Assembly (NCBI GenBank): GCA_030626185.1
Contig: DAOUPL010000028.1
Location: 1-11,395 of the forward strand
DNA: 11,395 bases
Direction: 5' to 3'
From: a bacterium
Lineage (GTDB): Bacteria > Babelota > Babeliae > Babelales > Vermiphilaceae
Position numbers and translations under genes: made by a program. The notes below the pieces were generated by a model. The model was not told the DNA's origin and made no database searches. It saw only the letters and a list, made by a program, of their open reading frames with translations. Each line of letters begins with the position of its first letter. The first letter of the stretch is position 1. Below are positions 1 through 6,677 of this stretch, piece by piece.

Positions 1-921
1 AACAGACAAACCAGCTAAGATGCCGGTACTTTCAACAAACTTGCCATTTTTGCCAATTGTTTGCTTGTACGGTAATTCTAATTTTTTGAACCATTCGATA
101 TCAGTTTTGTCACCAAATGGGCAACACATCACCAAGCCGGTGCCTTTTTCTATCGATACTTTTTCGTCAGCCATAATTGGCACATCAAAATTAAACAATG
201 GCACGCGTGCAGTGGTGCCTTGTAAATGTTTGTACCGTTCATCAGTTGGATGGTATAAAAGCACTGCGCAAGAGGGTAAAAGTTCGGGCCGTGTAGTGCC
301 AACAACTAAATCGTTGCCATCTTTGTCTTTAAAAACAATGTCATTAAATAATGATGGCAGTTGAAGATCATCAAGTTCTGCTTGTGCAACCGTTGTGCGG
401 CACGTGGTGCAATAAAGCGCAGGATCGTTTTTGCGATAAACAAAACCTTTGTTGTACAAATCGATAAACGATGCTTGCGATAATGCACGAACAGGATCAG
501 AAATTGTGGAATAACAATACTCCCAATTAGCTGATAAACCCATCTGTTGCCACAATTGTTTAAACTCTTGTCGTGCGTTATGCGTTTGCTCAAGGCACAG
601 TTTGGTAAATTCTGCACGTCCCACTTGATGCGGGCGCTTTTTTGTTTTTTTTTCTACAAAACGTTCGGTTGGCAGGCCGTTATCATCAAAACCAAAAGGA
701 TAAAAAACCGATTTTCCGTTCATGCGCTCATAGCGCGCAATTATGTCAGTTTGTGTGTATGAGAAAATGTGGCCAATGTGCAATGAGCCAGAAACGGTCG
801 GTGGTGGGGTATCGATGCTGAATAGTGGTCCATCGTTGTTTTCTGGTGCGTAGGTTTGTTGATTTTCCCACTGTTTTTGTAGTTCTTGTTCAATTTGTTG
901 GTTGTTATAGCGTTTTTCCAT
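1..921 (-). CDS. valS: Valyl-tRNA synthetase, archaeal-type, N-terminal 307 residues (3' end outside the window)
   Basis: Class I aminoacyl-tRNA synthetase that charges tRNA-Val in the cytoplasm. The translation starts MEKRYNNQQIEQELQKQWEN. The HIGH-type signature is PPPTVSGSLHIGHIFSYTQ at about residues 39-57, followed by FGFDDNGLPTERFVEK at about 75-90. The TVSGSLHIGH form followed by DDNGLPTER is what I know from the archaeal-like ValRS class, also found in Rickettsia and actinobacteria; the usual bacterial form reads PPPNVTG..HMGHA. A CTTC pair (CTTCRTT, about residue 172) and the start of the editing domain (VGTTRPELLPSCAV, about 207-220) follow. The reading frame is open to base 1, so the rest of the editing domain, the KMSKS loop and the anticodon-binding domain lie outside. 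There is no clear Shine-Dalgarno site; ATG 921 is chosen because family similarity begins there. A promoter at 962-990 precedes it. Confidence 0.93.
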   Translation of the reverse strand, partial: MEKRYNNQQIEQELQKQWENQQTYAPENNDGPLFSIDTPPPTVSGSLHIGHIFSYTQTDIIARYERMNGKSVFYPFGFDDNGLPTERFVEKKTKKRPHQVGRAEFTKLCLEQTHNARQEFKQLWQQMGLSANWEYCYSTISDPVRALSQASFIDLYNKGFVYRKNDPALYCTTCRTTVAQAELDDLQLPSLFNDIVFKDKDGNDLVVGTTRPELLPSCAVLLYHPTDERYKHLQGTTARVPLFNFDVPIMADEKVSIEKGTGLVMCCPFGDKTDIEWFKKLELPYKQTIGKNGKFVESTGILAGLSV

Positions 922-961
922 GATCAATCATTTGAAATAAAGGTAATTATACGTCTTTATT

Positions 962-990
962 AGTGTATCGCACATAGATTGATAGGGCAA
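962..990 (-). promoter_or_regulatory. Putative sigma-70 promoter of valS
   Basis: Read on the minus strand, a -35 box TTGCCC (985-990) and a -10 box TACACT (962-967) are separated by 17 bases, about 40 bases before the valS ATG. The -10 lies inside TGTGCGATACACTAA (960-974), which recurs exactly at the -10 of the promoter at 2640-2668. The spacing and the repeated sequence support a promoter; the boxes themselves match the consensus only moderately. Confidence 0.6.
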
Positions 991-1005
991 AAATCAATTT
1001 AGTTG

Positions 1006-2511
1006 TTAATTCCAAACATCGTATTCACGCGCTTGTTGACCAGTCATGTTAAAATATCGATCTCGTAGTAAAAAGTAATTGCTAAGATAAAATTCTCTAT
1101 CTTCTTCTGTACGAGCTCTTTTAACTTGTTGTGCACCATAGTCGATTGCCCATAGAAGTTTATCTTTAGTAAAATTATCATCGTATACAACTTCGTAGTA
1201 AATATTTTGTCCTGGTATGATAAGATCAACAAACATTCTGACAATTTCATCATTAAACACCCGTTCATTTTGCAATGAATCAGCAAGTATCAATTGTGGA
1301 ATGTGATCTTTAAATGTGTGGATTTCAAGTAATATCCAATGAGCTGCTGTTGTGTCACTGGTTAGTGCAATGCATGATAGTATTGATGGAATGTTATAGA
1401 CGATGTTATTTCTTAATTTTTTTATAGCTTGGTATGCGTTAGGAGCTACATGTGGAAGATATACTTGGTTTATAAAGCCTTTGTTGGTGAAAACAATAAT
1501 TTGGTTGTTTTGCGTATCAATAAGGTTTGGCATTGTTTTATTTTCTTCTTCAATCATTAAATGATTAGGCATTTCTGCATTAATTACTTTAATAAGTTCT
1601 TCACCCTCGAGATTGTCTAGATAAAGATGTAAAATTTTTGTAAACATTATATCATCAAGATGTCTTAATCGCTCTTGAAGGAATTCTATTTGTGCTTCTT
1701 TATCCATAATTTCTAACATATTTTTAATCTCTTCAAATGTTATGTTTTCTTTAAGAAGAGTTGTTATTTGCGTAAATAATTGAGGAAGTGTATTAGTATT
1801 CTGATAGCGTTCAACAAGTGTTGTTGCGCTCCAATTTTTAATCATGTCTGCGCGAAGGCTTTTGTTGTATAGCATGTTTGAAAGGTTGGTTCCATTGTTT
1901 TTTTGTTGTTGTAAGCACCAAATGGTAAAAAGTACTTCGTACGCACAACTATTTTTTGTTATTTGGTCAAGAACTTTTAGTTGTACAATTTCTAAATTTG
2001 GGTGATTAAACTCAATACCTTCAATCGGTTCGCCACGAAATATGATTTCTTCGAAAGGGTAAACAATTTTTTCATAAAGCTTATTTAGTACGGTAGTGTT
2101 TTTATTGTTACGTGTGTCGTAAAACTCTTTTGGTGTTAATTGTTGTAGAGGTACTTTTTCTTCGGTTGGTAATTCTTCCCATACATCTTCCGTGGGTGCT
2201 CCATACCCTCCGGCAGAGGGTATCCATTTTTTTTCTTCTTCTTCGGATACTACCGTTGATGTAAGTAGAGTTGTTTTGGTTAGTTCTTCTACCTGAGAGG
2301 TAAAAAACCTTTTTTGTAATGCATAAAAAGTTGCAAATACCGCTAAAGTAATTGCTGTGAGCCCAACGATTGGCATTTGGTACGTTTGCCACAATTCAGT
2401 AAGGCGTGATGAGTCAAAGCGTTGCTGTGTATATAAAGAATTTTGCGTAACAACAGTTGTGCTGTTAAGCAAAATAAAAAAAGTGAAAAGTAATGACAGT
2501 TTTTTGTTCAT
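1006..2511 (-). CDS. Exported membrane-anchored protein, candidate papain-like cysteine protease (501 aa)
   Basis: No family is recognised with certainty. The N-terminus (MNKKLSLLFTFFILL) is a signal peptide or anchor, and a second hydrophobic segment lies at about residues 46-65. After an acidic linker (EEEEKK) comes a soluble domain. It holds Q183-x5-C189 in DQITKNSCAYEVL, resembling the oxyanion Gln and nucleophile Cys of papain-fold and UCH peptidases. H391 follows in AHWILLEI, and D411 in LADSLQN, a His-Trp then Asp-Ser-Leu pattern known from Ulp1-like and other papain-fold proteases. The order Cys-His-Asp fits that fold. The region between (about 200-330) is mostly helical and Leu/Glu rich. 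A protease or deubiquitinase role against host proteins is inference. ATG 2511 is chosen over an upstream ATG at 2544 because GGAGG sits at 2516-2520 and the signal peptide begins there. The gene diverges from the unit at 2743 and lies upstream of valS on the same strand. It could also be a non-catalytic protein with chance motif matches. Confidence 0.8.
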   Translation of the reverse strand: MNKKLSLLFTFFILLNSTTVVTQNSLYTQQRFDSSRLTELWQTYQMPIVGLTAITLAVFATFYALQKRFFTSQVEELTKTTLLTSTVVSEEEEKKWIPSAGGYGAPTEDVWEELPTEEKVPLQQLTPKEFYDTRNNKNTTVLNKLYEKIVYPFEEIIFRGEPIEGIEFNHPNLEIVQLKVLDQITKNSCAYEVLFTIWCLQQQKNNGTNLSNMLYNKSLRADMIKNWSATTLVERYQNTNTLPQLFTQITTLLKENITFEEIKNMLEIMDKEAQIEFLQERLRHLDDIMFTKILHLYLDNLEGEELIKVINAEMPNHLMIEEENKTMPNLIDTQNNQIIVFTNKGFINQVYLPHVAPNAYQAIKKLRNNIVYNIPSILSCIALTSDTTAAHWILLEIHTFKDHIPQLILADSLQNERVFNDEIVRMFVDLIIPGQNIYYEVVYDDNFTKDKLLWAIDYGAQQVKRARTEEDREFYLSNYFLLRDRYFNMTGQQAREYDVWN

Positions 2512-2515
2512 ACTA

Positions 2516-2520
2516 CCTCC
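2516..2520 (-). promoter_or_regulatory. Ribosome binding site GGAGG fixing the start at 2511
   Basis: On the minus strand GGAGG is 4 bases before ATG 2511. The longer alternative start at 2544 has no such site, so the 501-residue form is preferred. Confidence 0.75.
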
Positions 2521-2591
2521 ATTGTTACCATTATAATTAATCATAGTAAAATTCTGTGTTTAAAAGCTAGTGTTTGTTGATTAATAATTAT

Positions 2592-2619
2592 ATTTTAGTC
2601 TATTTTAATATTCTTTCAA
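2592..2619 (-). promoter_or_regulatory. Putative promoter for the 1006-2511 gene
   Basis: On the minus strand TTGAAA (2614-2619) and TAAAAT (2592-2597) are 16 bases apart, about 80 bases before the ATG. The surroundings are very AT-rich, so a chance match is possible. Confidence 0.4.
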
Positions 2620-2639
2620 TGTTTGTGATAAACCTATTT

Positions 2640-2668
2640 TTGATCATTCCCCACTTGTGCGATACACT
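2640..2668 (+). promoter_or_regulatory. Putative promoter of the S2P-like/tyrS unit
   Basis: TTGATC (2640-2645) and TACACT (2663-2668) are 17 bases apart. The -10 lies in the same 15-base sequence TGTGCGATACACTAA (2656-2670) as the valS promoter. That sequence contains GTG-CGATA-CAC, a short inverted repeat that could be an operator. The expected transcript has a leader of about 65 bases before ATG 2743. Confidence 0.6.
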
Positions 2669-2742
2669 AAAATAAGTGATTTTTACGTATTTTGCGTAAT
2701 TTACAACATTTATTGATTATCTACTTTGGAGATTATTACCAC

Positions 2743-3444
2743 ATGACTCAAAATTTTGCCCTCTTTGTCACAGATATTATCGTTTTAACGCTTGCTTACT
2801 TGGCGGTGGTCACCATTGCTGGTTGTGCAAAAGCATGGGCTGCCAATCGCGCAGGTGATGATTCTGTTTCATTCCATTTTTTAACGTTGAATCCGTTGCC
2901 ACATTTTAACTTTGTTGGTTACGTGATTTTGTTGTTGTTTTATCATTTTGATCGTGGGCATCTGTTTGGCTTTGGTAACACCGTGCCAATTGACGCATCA
3001 CGCATTGGTGGCCGTTGGCGTAAAACAAAATTAGCGTTTGTGCACTGGTCAGATTCTATTGCGCTTATTCTGGCATCGATTATGTTTTTTGTTGTGGTGT
3101 TTGGCCTTTTTGATATACAAGCATTTGCGCATTTTCATGCATTTTCGTTAGCACAACTTTACCCTCAAGCGTCAACTCAGGTGTTAATGATTGGCTCGTT
3201 GTGTATGCATGCCAGCTTTTTAGCACTACGTTTGGCCATGGTGCTCTTTATTTTTAATACGTATTACTTTATTGCGTCTTTGTACCAAAATAGCAAACAG
3301 CCCTTATTTATTCGTGATCCGTATGTTGGTATTGTAGTTTTTTTGGTAATTATGTTTATTGTTTCGCCAATTTTGCAAAATATTTTTACGGTGTTTGCGT
3401 TGTACTGCGGCATGATGATTGCAAAACTTTTTGGCTTAGTTTAG
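2743..3444 (+). CDS. Site-2 protease-like (M50) membrane protein lacking the zinc ligands (233 aa)
   Basis: The whole layout follows intramembrane metalloproteases of the S2P/M50 family, but the active site is gone. Helix 1 carries AGCAKAWAANRAGDDS (residues 26-41), which aligns with HExxHAWxAxxxGD: the two His and the Glu are replaced by A26, K30 and G27. LNPLPHFNFVGY (49-60) matches LNPxxHxDPxG with Asp changed to Asn. FGFGNTVPID (76-85) and LAFVHWSDSIALIL (98-110, family form ALAGPLSNxxL) are also recognisable. The usual NxxPxxxLDG helix may correspond to FNTYYFIASLYQ (171-182), again without its ligand. Several further hydrophobic segments follow. It is therefore probably not a protease; a membrane scaffold or inhibitor role is inference. 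ATG 2743 is chosen because GGAGA lies at 2728-2732; an in-frame TTG at 2692 is less likely. The gene ends 9 bases before tyrS and is probably cotranscribed with it. Confidence 0.82.
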   Translation: MTQNFALFVTDIIVLTLAYLAVVTIAGCAKAWAANRAGDDSVSFHFLTLNPLPHFNFVGYVILLLFYHFDRGHLFGFGNTVPIDASRIGGRWRKTKLAFVHWSDSIALILASIMFFVVVFGLFDIQAFAHFHAFSLAQLYPQASTQVLMIGSLCMHASFLALRLAMVLFIFNTYYFIASLYQNSKQPLFIRDPYVGIVVFLVIMFIVSPILQNIFTVFALYCGMMIAKLFGLV

Positions 3445-3453
3445 AGTTTTTTT

Positions 3454-4644
3454 ATGAACGATGTATACAAAACAATTTGTACGGGCATTGCACAAACATT
3501 GCCAAAAAATGTATTAAAACACAAGTTAGCGTCAGGTAAAACGTTAAACGTTAAACTTGGCATGGACCCAACAGCACCAGACTTGCATCTTGGTCATATG
3601 GTGGTATTGCGTAAGCTTAAGCAATTTCAAGATGCTGGTCATAACGTTATTTTTATTATCGGTGATTTTACTGCACGCATTGGTGATCCGACTGGTAAAT
3701 CACAAACACGTCCGCCGTTGACACAAGAAGAAATCGAACACAATATGCAGACATATTTGTCACAAGTTGGTCGCATTATCGATATTGAAAAAGCTGAGAT
3801 ACGACAAAATTCACAGTGGCTTGATAAACTTTCATCAGCTGATTTAATCAAGTTAGCGGGTAAAGTTACGCTAGCACGCATAACTGAACGTGATGATTTT
3901 AAAAAACGCATTGAACAAAATCGTGCAATAGGTTTGCACGAACTTTTTTATCCATTAATGCAAGCGTACGATTCGGTTGTGTTGAATGCTGATGTAGAGC
4001 TTGGGGGGACTGATCAGACCTTTAATTTATTGATGGGGCGTTTTTTACAAGAACAATTTGATCAATCACCACAAGCAATATTGACCGTGCCGTTGTTAGA
4101 AGGGTTAGATGGCGTGCAGAAGATGTCAAAGTCGCTCGGTAACGCTATTGGCATCACCGAACAACCTGATCAAGCGTTTGGTAAATTAATGTCGATTTCT
4201 GATACGCTTATGTGGCGCTATTTTTCATTGTTGCTTAACGTCAGTGATGAACGCATTGCAGTGATGCAAAAAGAAGTTGCTGATGGCATACAACATCCGA
4301 TGAAACTCAAAAAGACCATGGCGCATGATATTGTTGCCGAATTTTGGTCACACGATGATGCAAAACAAGCACAACAGCAGTTTGAAGCAGTTTTTGAGCA
4401 ACGTGATTATGCACAAGCACAAAAAGTTGTTTTGCCGATCGATGTTGCACAAACCTTATGGCTTGTTGATCTTCTCAAAGCACTTGGCGCGATTAAAACT
4501 ACTTCAGAAGGCAAACGACTTATCGAAGCTGGCGCAGTGCATATTGATGGCATTCGCGTGATAGACTTTAAATTACAAGTTTCATGGGTTGATGGCACCA
4601 TAGTTAAAGTTGGCAAGCATCGATTGTATAATTTATCTCGATAA
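3454..4644 (+). CDS. tyrS: Tyrosyl-tRNA synthetase (396 aa)
   Basis: Class I synthetase that activates tyrosine with ATP and charges tRNA-Tyr in the cytoplasm. The ATP site motif is HLGH at residues 45-48, within GMDPTAPDLHLGHMVVLRK. GDFTARIGDPTGKS (70-83), the tyrosine-pocket segment YPLMQAYDSV (166-175), GGTDQTFNLLMGR (184-196) and an intact KMSKS (223-227) follow in the expected order. A C-terminal S4 RNA-binding domain covers about 335-396 (LIEAGAVHIDG). The length of 396 matches the TyrZ-like class with an HLGH motif rather than the E. coli TyrS class. The start follows the upstream gene after 9 bases, with only AGAG as a weak ribosome site, which suggests translational coupling. No clear terminator follows the stop. 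Confidence 0.97.
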   Translation: MNDVYKTICTGIAQTLPKNVLKHKLASGKTLNVKLGMDPTAPDLHLGHMVVLRKLKQFQDAGHNVIFIIGDFTARIGDPTGKSQTRPPLTQEEIEHNMQTYLSQVGRIIDIEKAEIRQNSQWLDKLSSADLIKLAGKVTLARITERDDFKKRIEQNRAIGLHELFYPLMQAYDSVVLNADVELGGTDQTFNLLMGRFLQEQFDQSPQAILTVPLLEGLDGVQKMSKSLGNAIGITEQPDQAFGKLMSISDTLMWRYFSLLLNVSDERIAVMQKEVADGIQHPMKLKKTMAHDIVAEFWSHDDAKQAQQQFEAVFEQRDYAQAQKVVLPIDVAQTLWLVDLLKALGAIKTTSEGKRLIEAGAVHIDGIRVIDFKLQVSWVDGTIVKVGKHRLYNLSR

Positions 4645-4705
4645 TAAATAGCTTTAGTTCATAATATTAATTTTCCTCTCTTTAAGTGCTACCTTTAAAA
4701 GTTTA

Positions 4706-4735
4706 TTGCAATTTGCAATCTCTCCATTGTATGAT
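4706..4735 (+). promoter_or_regulatory. Putative promoter of the lipoprotein gene
   Basis: TTGCAA (4706-4711) and TATGAT (4730-4735) are 18 bases apart. The -10 matches the consensus at 5 of 6 positions, and transcription would start about 22 bases before ATG 4764, leaving room for the GGAGG site. Confidence 0.6.
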
Positions 4736-4753
4736 GAAATAAAAAGTACCAGT

Positions 4754-4760
4754 GGAGGGG
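4754..4760 (+). promoter_or_regulatory. Ribosome binding site GGAGGGG fixing the start at 4764
   Basis: A full GGAGG lies 5 bases before ATG 4764. The in-frame GTG at 4752 overlaps this site and is therefore rejected as the start. Confidence 0.8.
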
Positions 4761-4763
4761 AAA

Positions 4764-5351
4764 ATGAAGAAGCAAATACTGTTTTTTGTAGGATTGTTAG
4801 TAAGTTGTACCAGTAATCCAATATTACGCGATCGTAACATTTTACGTCACGATCAAGAAAAATTACATCAATTGTTTAAAGAGCTTGATGTAGAAAGTTC
4901 GGCACAAGCGCATAAGCAAGTGCATAACATTCGTGTATTGCTTAAAGACTTAGGAGTTGCAACTATTGATGATGCACGCAAAGAGATAAAGAAATTATGG
5001 AAGCATAAGCAAAAGTTGCGAACGCTAAAAGATAAAATTGGTGGAAACAATTTTAAAGCAGTAAAACAGCGTGTTGGCGGGCTGAATAATTATCTTGAGT
5101 TTGAACAAGCGCAAAGCGTTGCTGATGTGTATAAAAAGCGTAAACAGATTCCAAAGCAATTGCAAGAACTTGCGCAAAACGTTGGAGTACAAGCACACAG
5201 CACCGATCAAGTTATGCATGACCTGCAGTTAGAAGTTAGTGCGCTTAAGCATGATTATCATCAATCGCAACAAGAGCTTGCGCACGAGCGTGCGTACAAG
5301 CAACAATTGCATGATCGCTTAGAACAAGTTAATCAGCTTCTGGGGGGGTAG
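4764..5351 (+). CDS. Predicted coiled-coil lipoprotein (195 aa), function unknown
   Basis: The N-terminus MKKQILFFVGLLVSC ends in a lipobox (L12-V13-S14-C15), so the mature protein is probably lipidated at C15 and anchored in a membrane. The rest is highly charged and helical, rich in K, Q, H, E and L. It shows loosely repeated units of about 22-28 residues that start with L-G/D-V or similar (DVESSAQAHKQV, GVATIDDARKEI, GGNNFKAVKQRV, GVQAHSTDQVMH). The last 40 residues look like a coiled coil (LEVSALKHD to RLEQVNQLL). No enzyme motif is visible. It has its own promoter after tyrS. Its last 19 bases overlap the 3' end of the convergent gene, through a run of seven G (5342-5348). Possible roles are envelope structure or surface interaction, but nothing in the sequence decides this. 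Confidence 0.85.
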   Translation: MKKQILFFVGLLVSCTSNPILRDRNILRHDQEKLHQLFKELDVESSAQAHKQVHNIRVLLKDLGVATIDDARKEIKKLWKHKQKLRTLKDKIGGNNFKAVKQRVGGLNNYLEFEQAQSVADVYKKRKQIPKQLQELAQNVGVQAHSTDQVMHDLQLEVSALKHDYHQSQQELAHERAYKQQLHDRLEQVNQLLGG

Positions 5352-6334
5352 TTTTTTCTTGTTTTTGTAGAATATTGGAAGCAGAGGTTTGCGATTTTTG
5401 CTATATCGTCGTTGGTTTTTTCATAATCAGTTTCATATAATTTTTTTATGATATTTAGTTTTTTTTCTAATGGGTAATGCATTTTGAAGATCCATTTAAT
5501 TGGTGCATATGTTTCATAATGTAAAAAGTTGTAATTTATTGTTTCAAGAAGTTCAGACAATATATCTTGATTACCGTAAATTACTGCAAGTGATATTACA
5601 GAAATATTTATTTGTTTGGCATAGGTTAAATAGGTATTATAAGTACTTTTTGCCTGAGATTTTGTGCCCATATTTAGTTGACAAAAATGACTTAAAATAG
5701 ATTGTGTTGTTTCGTTTGACGGTCTATTTTTTTCTGTCTCATAAACACGTAAAGAGGTAAATTTTTCTATCCAATATGGATTGGAAAGCTTGTATTGGAT
5801 TAAAGTGTATGCGGTTTCGTAAAATTCTTTTGCAATGCTATAAAATAATAATTGTTCTAGTCTGATATTTTTTTGTAACAAATTGCATGCGTTGGTAACA
5901 ATTGGTGCATCATCTGCGCATTGCAGATAACTAATCATTGGCCATAATTGTTGATAACAATAATCGTTGTTTTGTAATCGTTGGAGTATTTCTTCATCAT
6001 TGATCAGCATGGCTGTGCAAAATTGGCGAAGTTTAGAAAAGCTTTTTTTTAATCCAGGGTTGCGATCATAACAAATTGGAACAATTACAATTCCATTAGT
6101 TAGTCTATTTTTAAGATCGAATTGTTGATCAACTGGATTAAGTTGTTGATTAATAAATCTTGATTGTATAATGCGTTGTTCTGTTGACTGTGAGATAAAC
6201 CAGCGTTTTTCTACGGGGTTGTTTACTGTTTCTTGTAGATTAAATTGTAAAGCAAATGGTGCAGATGAACTGTTAATTTGTAATGCACAAAGCATTAAAA
6301 GTGTGGCATTAATAAGTGGGAGTAGTTGTTTCAT
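5333..6334 (-). CDS. Exported protein of unknown function with weak ankyrin-like helices (333 aa)
   Basis: A signal peptide covers about residues 1-24 (MKQLLPLINATLLMLCALQI, then NSSSA). I do not recognise the mature part. In the second half, pairs of helices such as VISLAVIYGNQDILSELLE, and a later one around IKWIFKMHYPLEKKLNIIKKL, recall degenerate ankyrin repeats, but the GxTPLH core is missing. Cysteines are scattered without a clear pattern. ATG 6334 is preferred over an ATG at 6394 because AAAGGA lies 6 bases upstream and the longer form would overlap the predicted -35 box. The C-terminus (YPPRS) is encoded across the seven-G run shared with the convergent lipoprotein gene, so an indel there would change both C-termini. 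Confidence 0.82.
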   Translation of the reverse strand: MKQLLPLINATLLMLCALQINSSSAPFALQFNLQETVNNPVEKRWFISQSTEQRIIQSRFINQQLNPVDQQFDLKNRLTNGIVIVPICYDRNPGLKKSFSKLRQFCTAMLINDEEILQRLQNNDYCYQQLWPMISYLQCADDAPIVTNACNLLQKNIRLEQLLFYSIAKEFYETAYTLIQYKLSNPYWIEKFTSLRVYETEKNRPSNETTQSILSHFCQLNMGTKSQAKSTYNTYLTYAKQINISVISLAVIYGNQDILSELLETINYNFLHYETYAPIKWIFKMHYPLEKKLNIIKKLYETDYEKTNDDIAKIANLCFQYSTKTRKNYPPRS

Positions 6335-6340
6335 TATTAG

Positions 6341-6346
6341 TCCTTT
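6341..6346 (-). promoter_or_regulatory. Ribosome binding site AAAGGA fixing the start at 6334
   Basis: On the minus strand AAAGGA sits 6 bases before ATG 6334, just where the signal peptide starts. Confidence 0.75.
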
Positions 6347-6365
6347 TTTGTGGATACTGTGGCAA

Positions 6366-6394
6366 ATGATACTATTTTTTATAAAAATCTGCAA
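6366..6394 (-). promoter_or_regulatory. Putative promoter of the 5333-6334 gene
   Basis: On the minus strand TTGCAG (6389-6394) and TATCAT (6366-6371, 5 of 6 consensus) are 17 bases apart. The start point would fall near 6359, about 25 bases before ATG 6334. The remaining 6395-6470 stretch is AT-rich and shows nothing else. Confidence 0.62.
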
Positions 6395-6473
6395 ATTTGA
6401 TTCAGTAAATAATTTGGTTTAGAAGTAATTAAAATGAGTAATTTTTACAAAAGAGTGGGTATGTCATTTAATG

Positions 6474-6677
6474 ATTACTCTGGTAGCGGCGCATAAGTTC
6501 TGATGTTCGTCGCAGCTTTGCAAAGACGAACGAATGAAGCTTCTGGATCGGTGCGTAAGATCGATCAAACGGAACGTTTGTGTCTTTTTAATCAAGGTGT
6601 TTCGCGAGTCCGCCATAGCTCTGTGAGCGACGGCTGGATGGACAAGCAAAATACCTTGTGAAAGATTAATATTACTC
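6474..6677. repeat. GC-rich hairpin island flanked by ATTACTC direct repeats (possible small non-coding mobile element)
   Basis: Between two copies of ATTACTC (6474-6480 and 6671-6677, within TAATGATTACTC and TAATATTACTC) lies about 190 bases of roughly 49% GC, clearly above its surroundings. It contains three inverted repeats. GTTCGTC/GACGAAC is at 6505-6511 and 6525-6531. CAAACG-GAA-CGTTTG is at 6566-6580. A long nested structure spans 6588-6669: CAAGGTGTTTCGC (6593-6605) opposes GCAAAATACCTTG (6646-6658) with two imperfect pairs, and GTCC, GCC and GCTC pair inside it around a TGT loop. The right-hand repeat overlaps the last codons and stop of alr, as expected if the repeats are a target-site duplication. 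No conserved coding sequence is seen. A dispersed palindromic repeat or MITE-like element is the best guess; a structured RNA is possible. Confidence 0.5.
6588..6669. other. Long nested stem-loop downstream of alr
   Basis: The outer arms are TTAATC (6588-6593) and GATTAA (6664-6669). The middle arms are the 13-base pair 6593-6605 with 6646-6658. The inner arms are GTCC/GGAC (6608-6611 with 6640-6643), GCC/GGC (6612-6614 with 6632-6634) and GCTC/GAGC (6618-6621 with 6625-6628). It begins 3 bases past the alr stop, but no T-run follows on either strand, so it is not a canonical intrinsic terminator. It could still protect or end the alr transcript. Confidence 0.65.

Noticed and set aside
20..762. 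Open frames on either strand inside the valS region (20-364, 306-617, 547-762)
   Set aside because: The continuous valS frame with clear motifs explains this stretch; the others are shadows.
3639..3911. Open frame opposite tyrS (also 4325-4561 and 4407-4616)
   Set aside because: They lie wholly within the strongly supported tyrS frame and show no protein-like features.
4645..4705. Terminator after tyrS
   Set aside because: No stem with a following T-run was found; the stretch is AT-rich without a stable inverted repeat.
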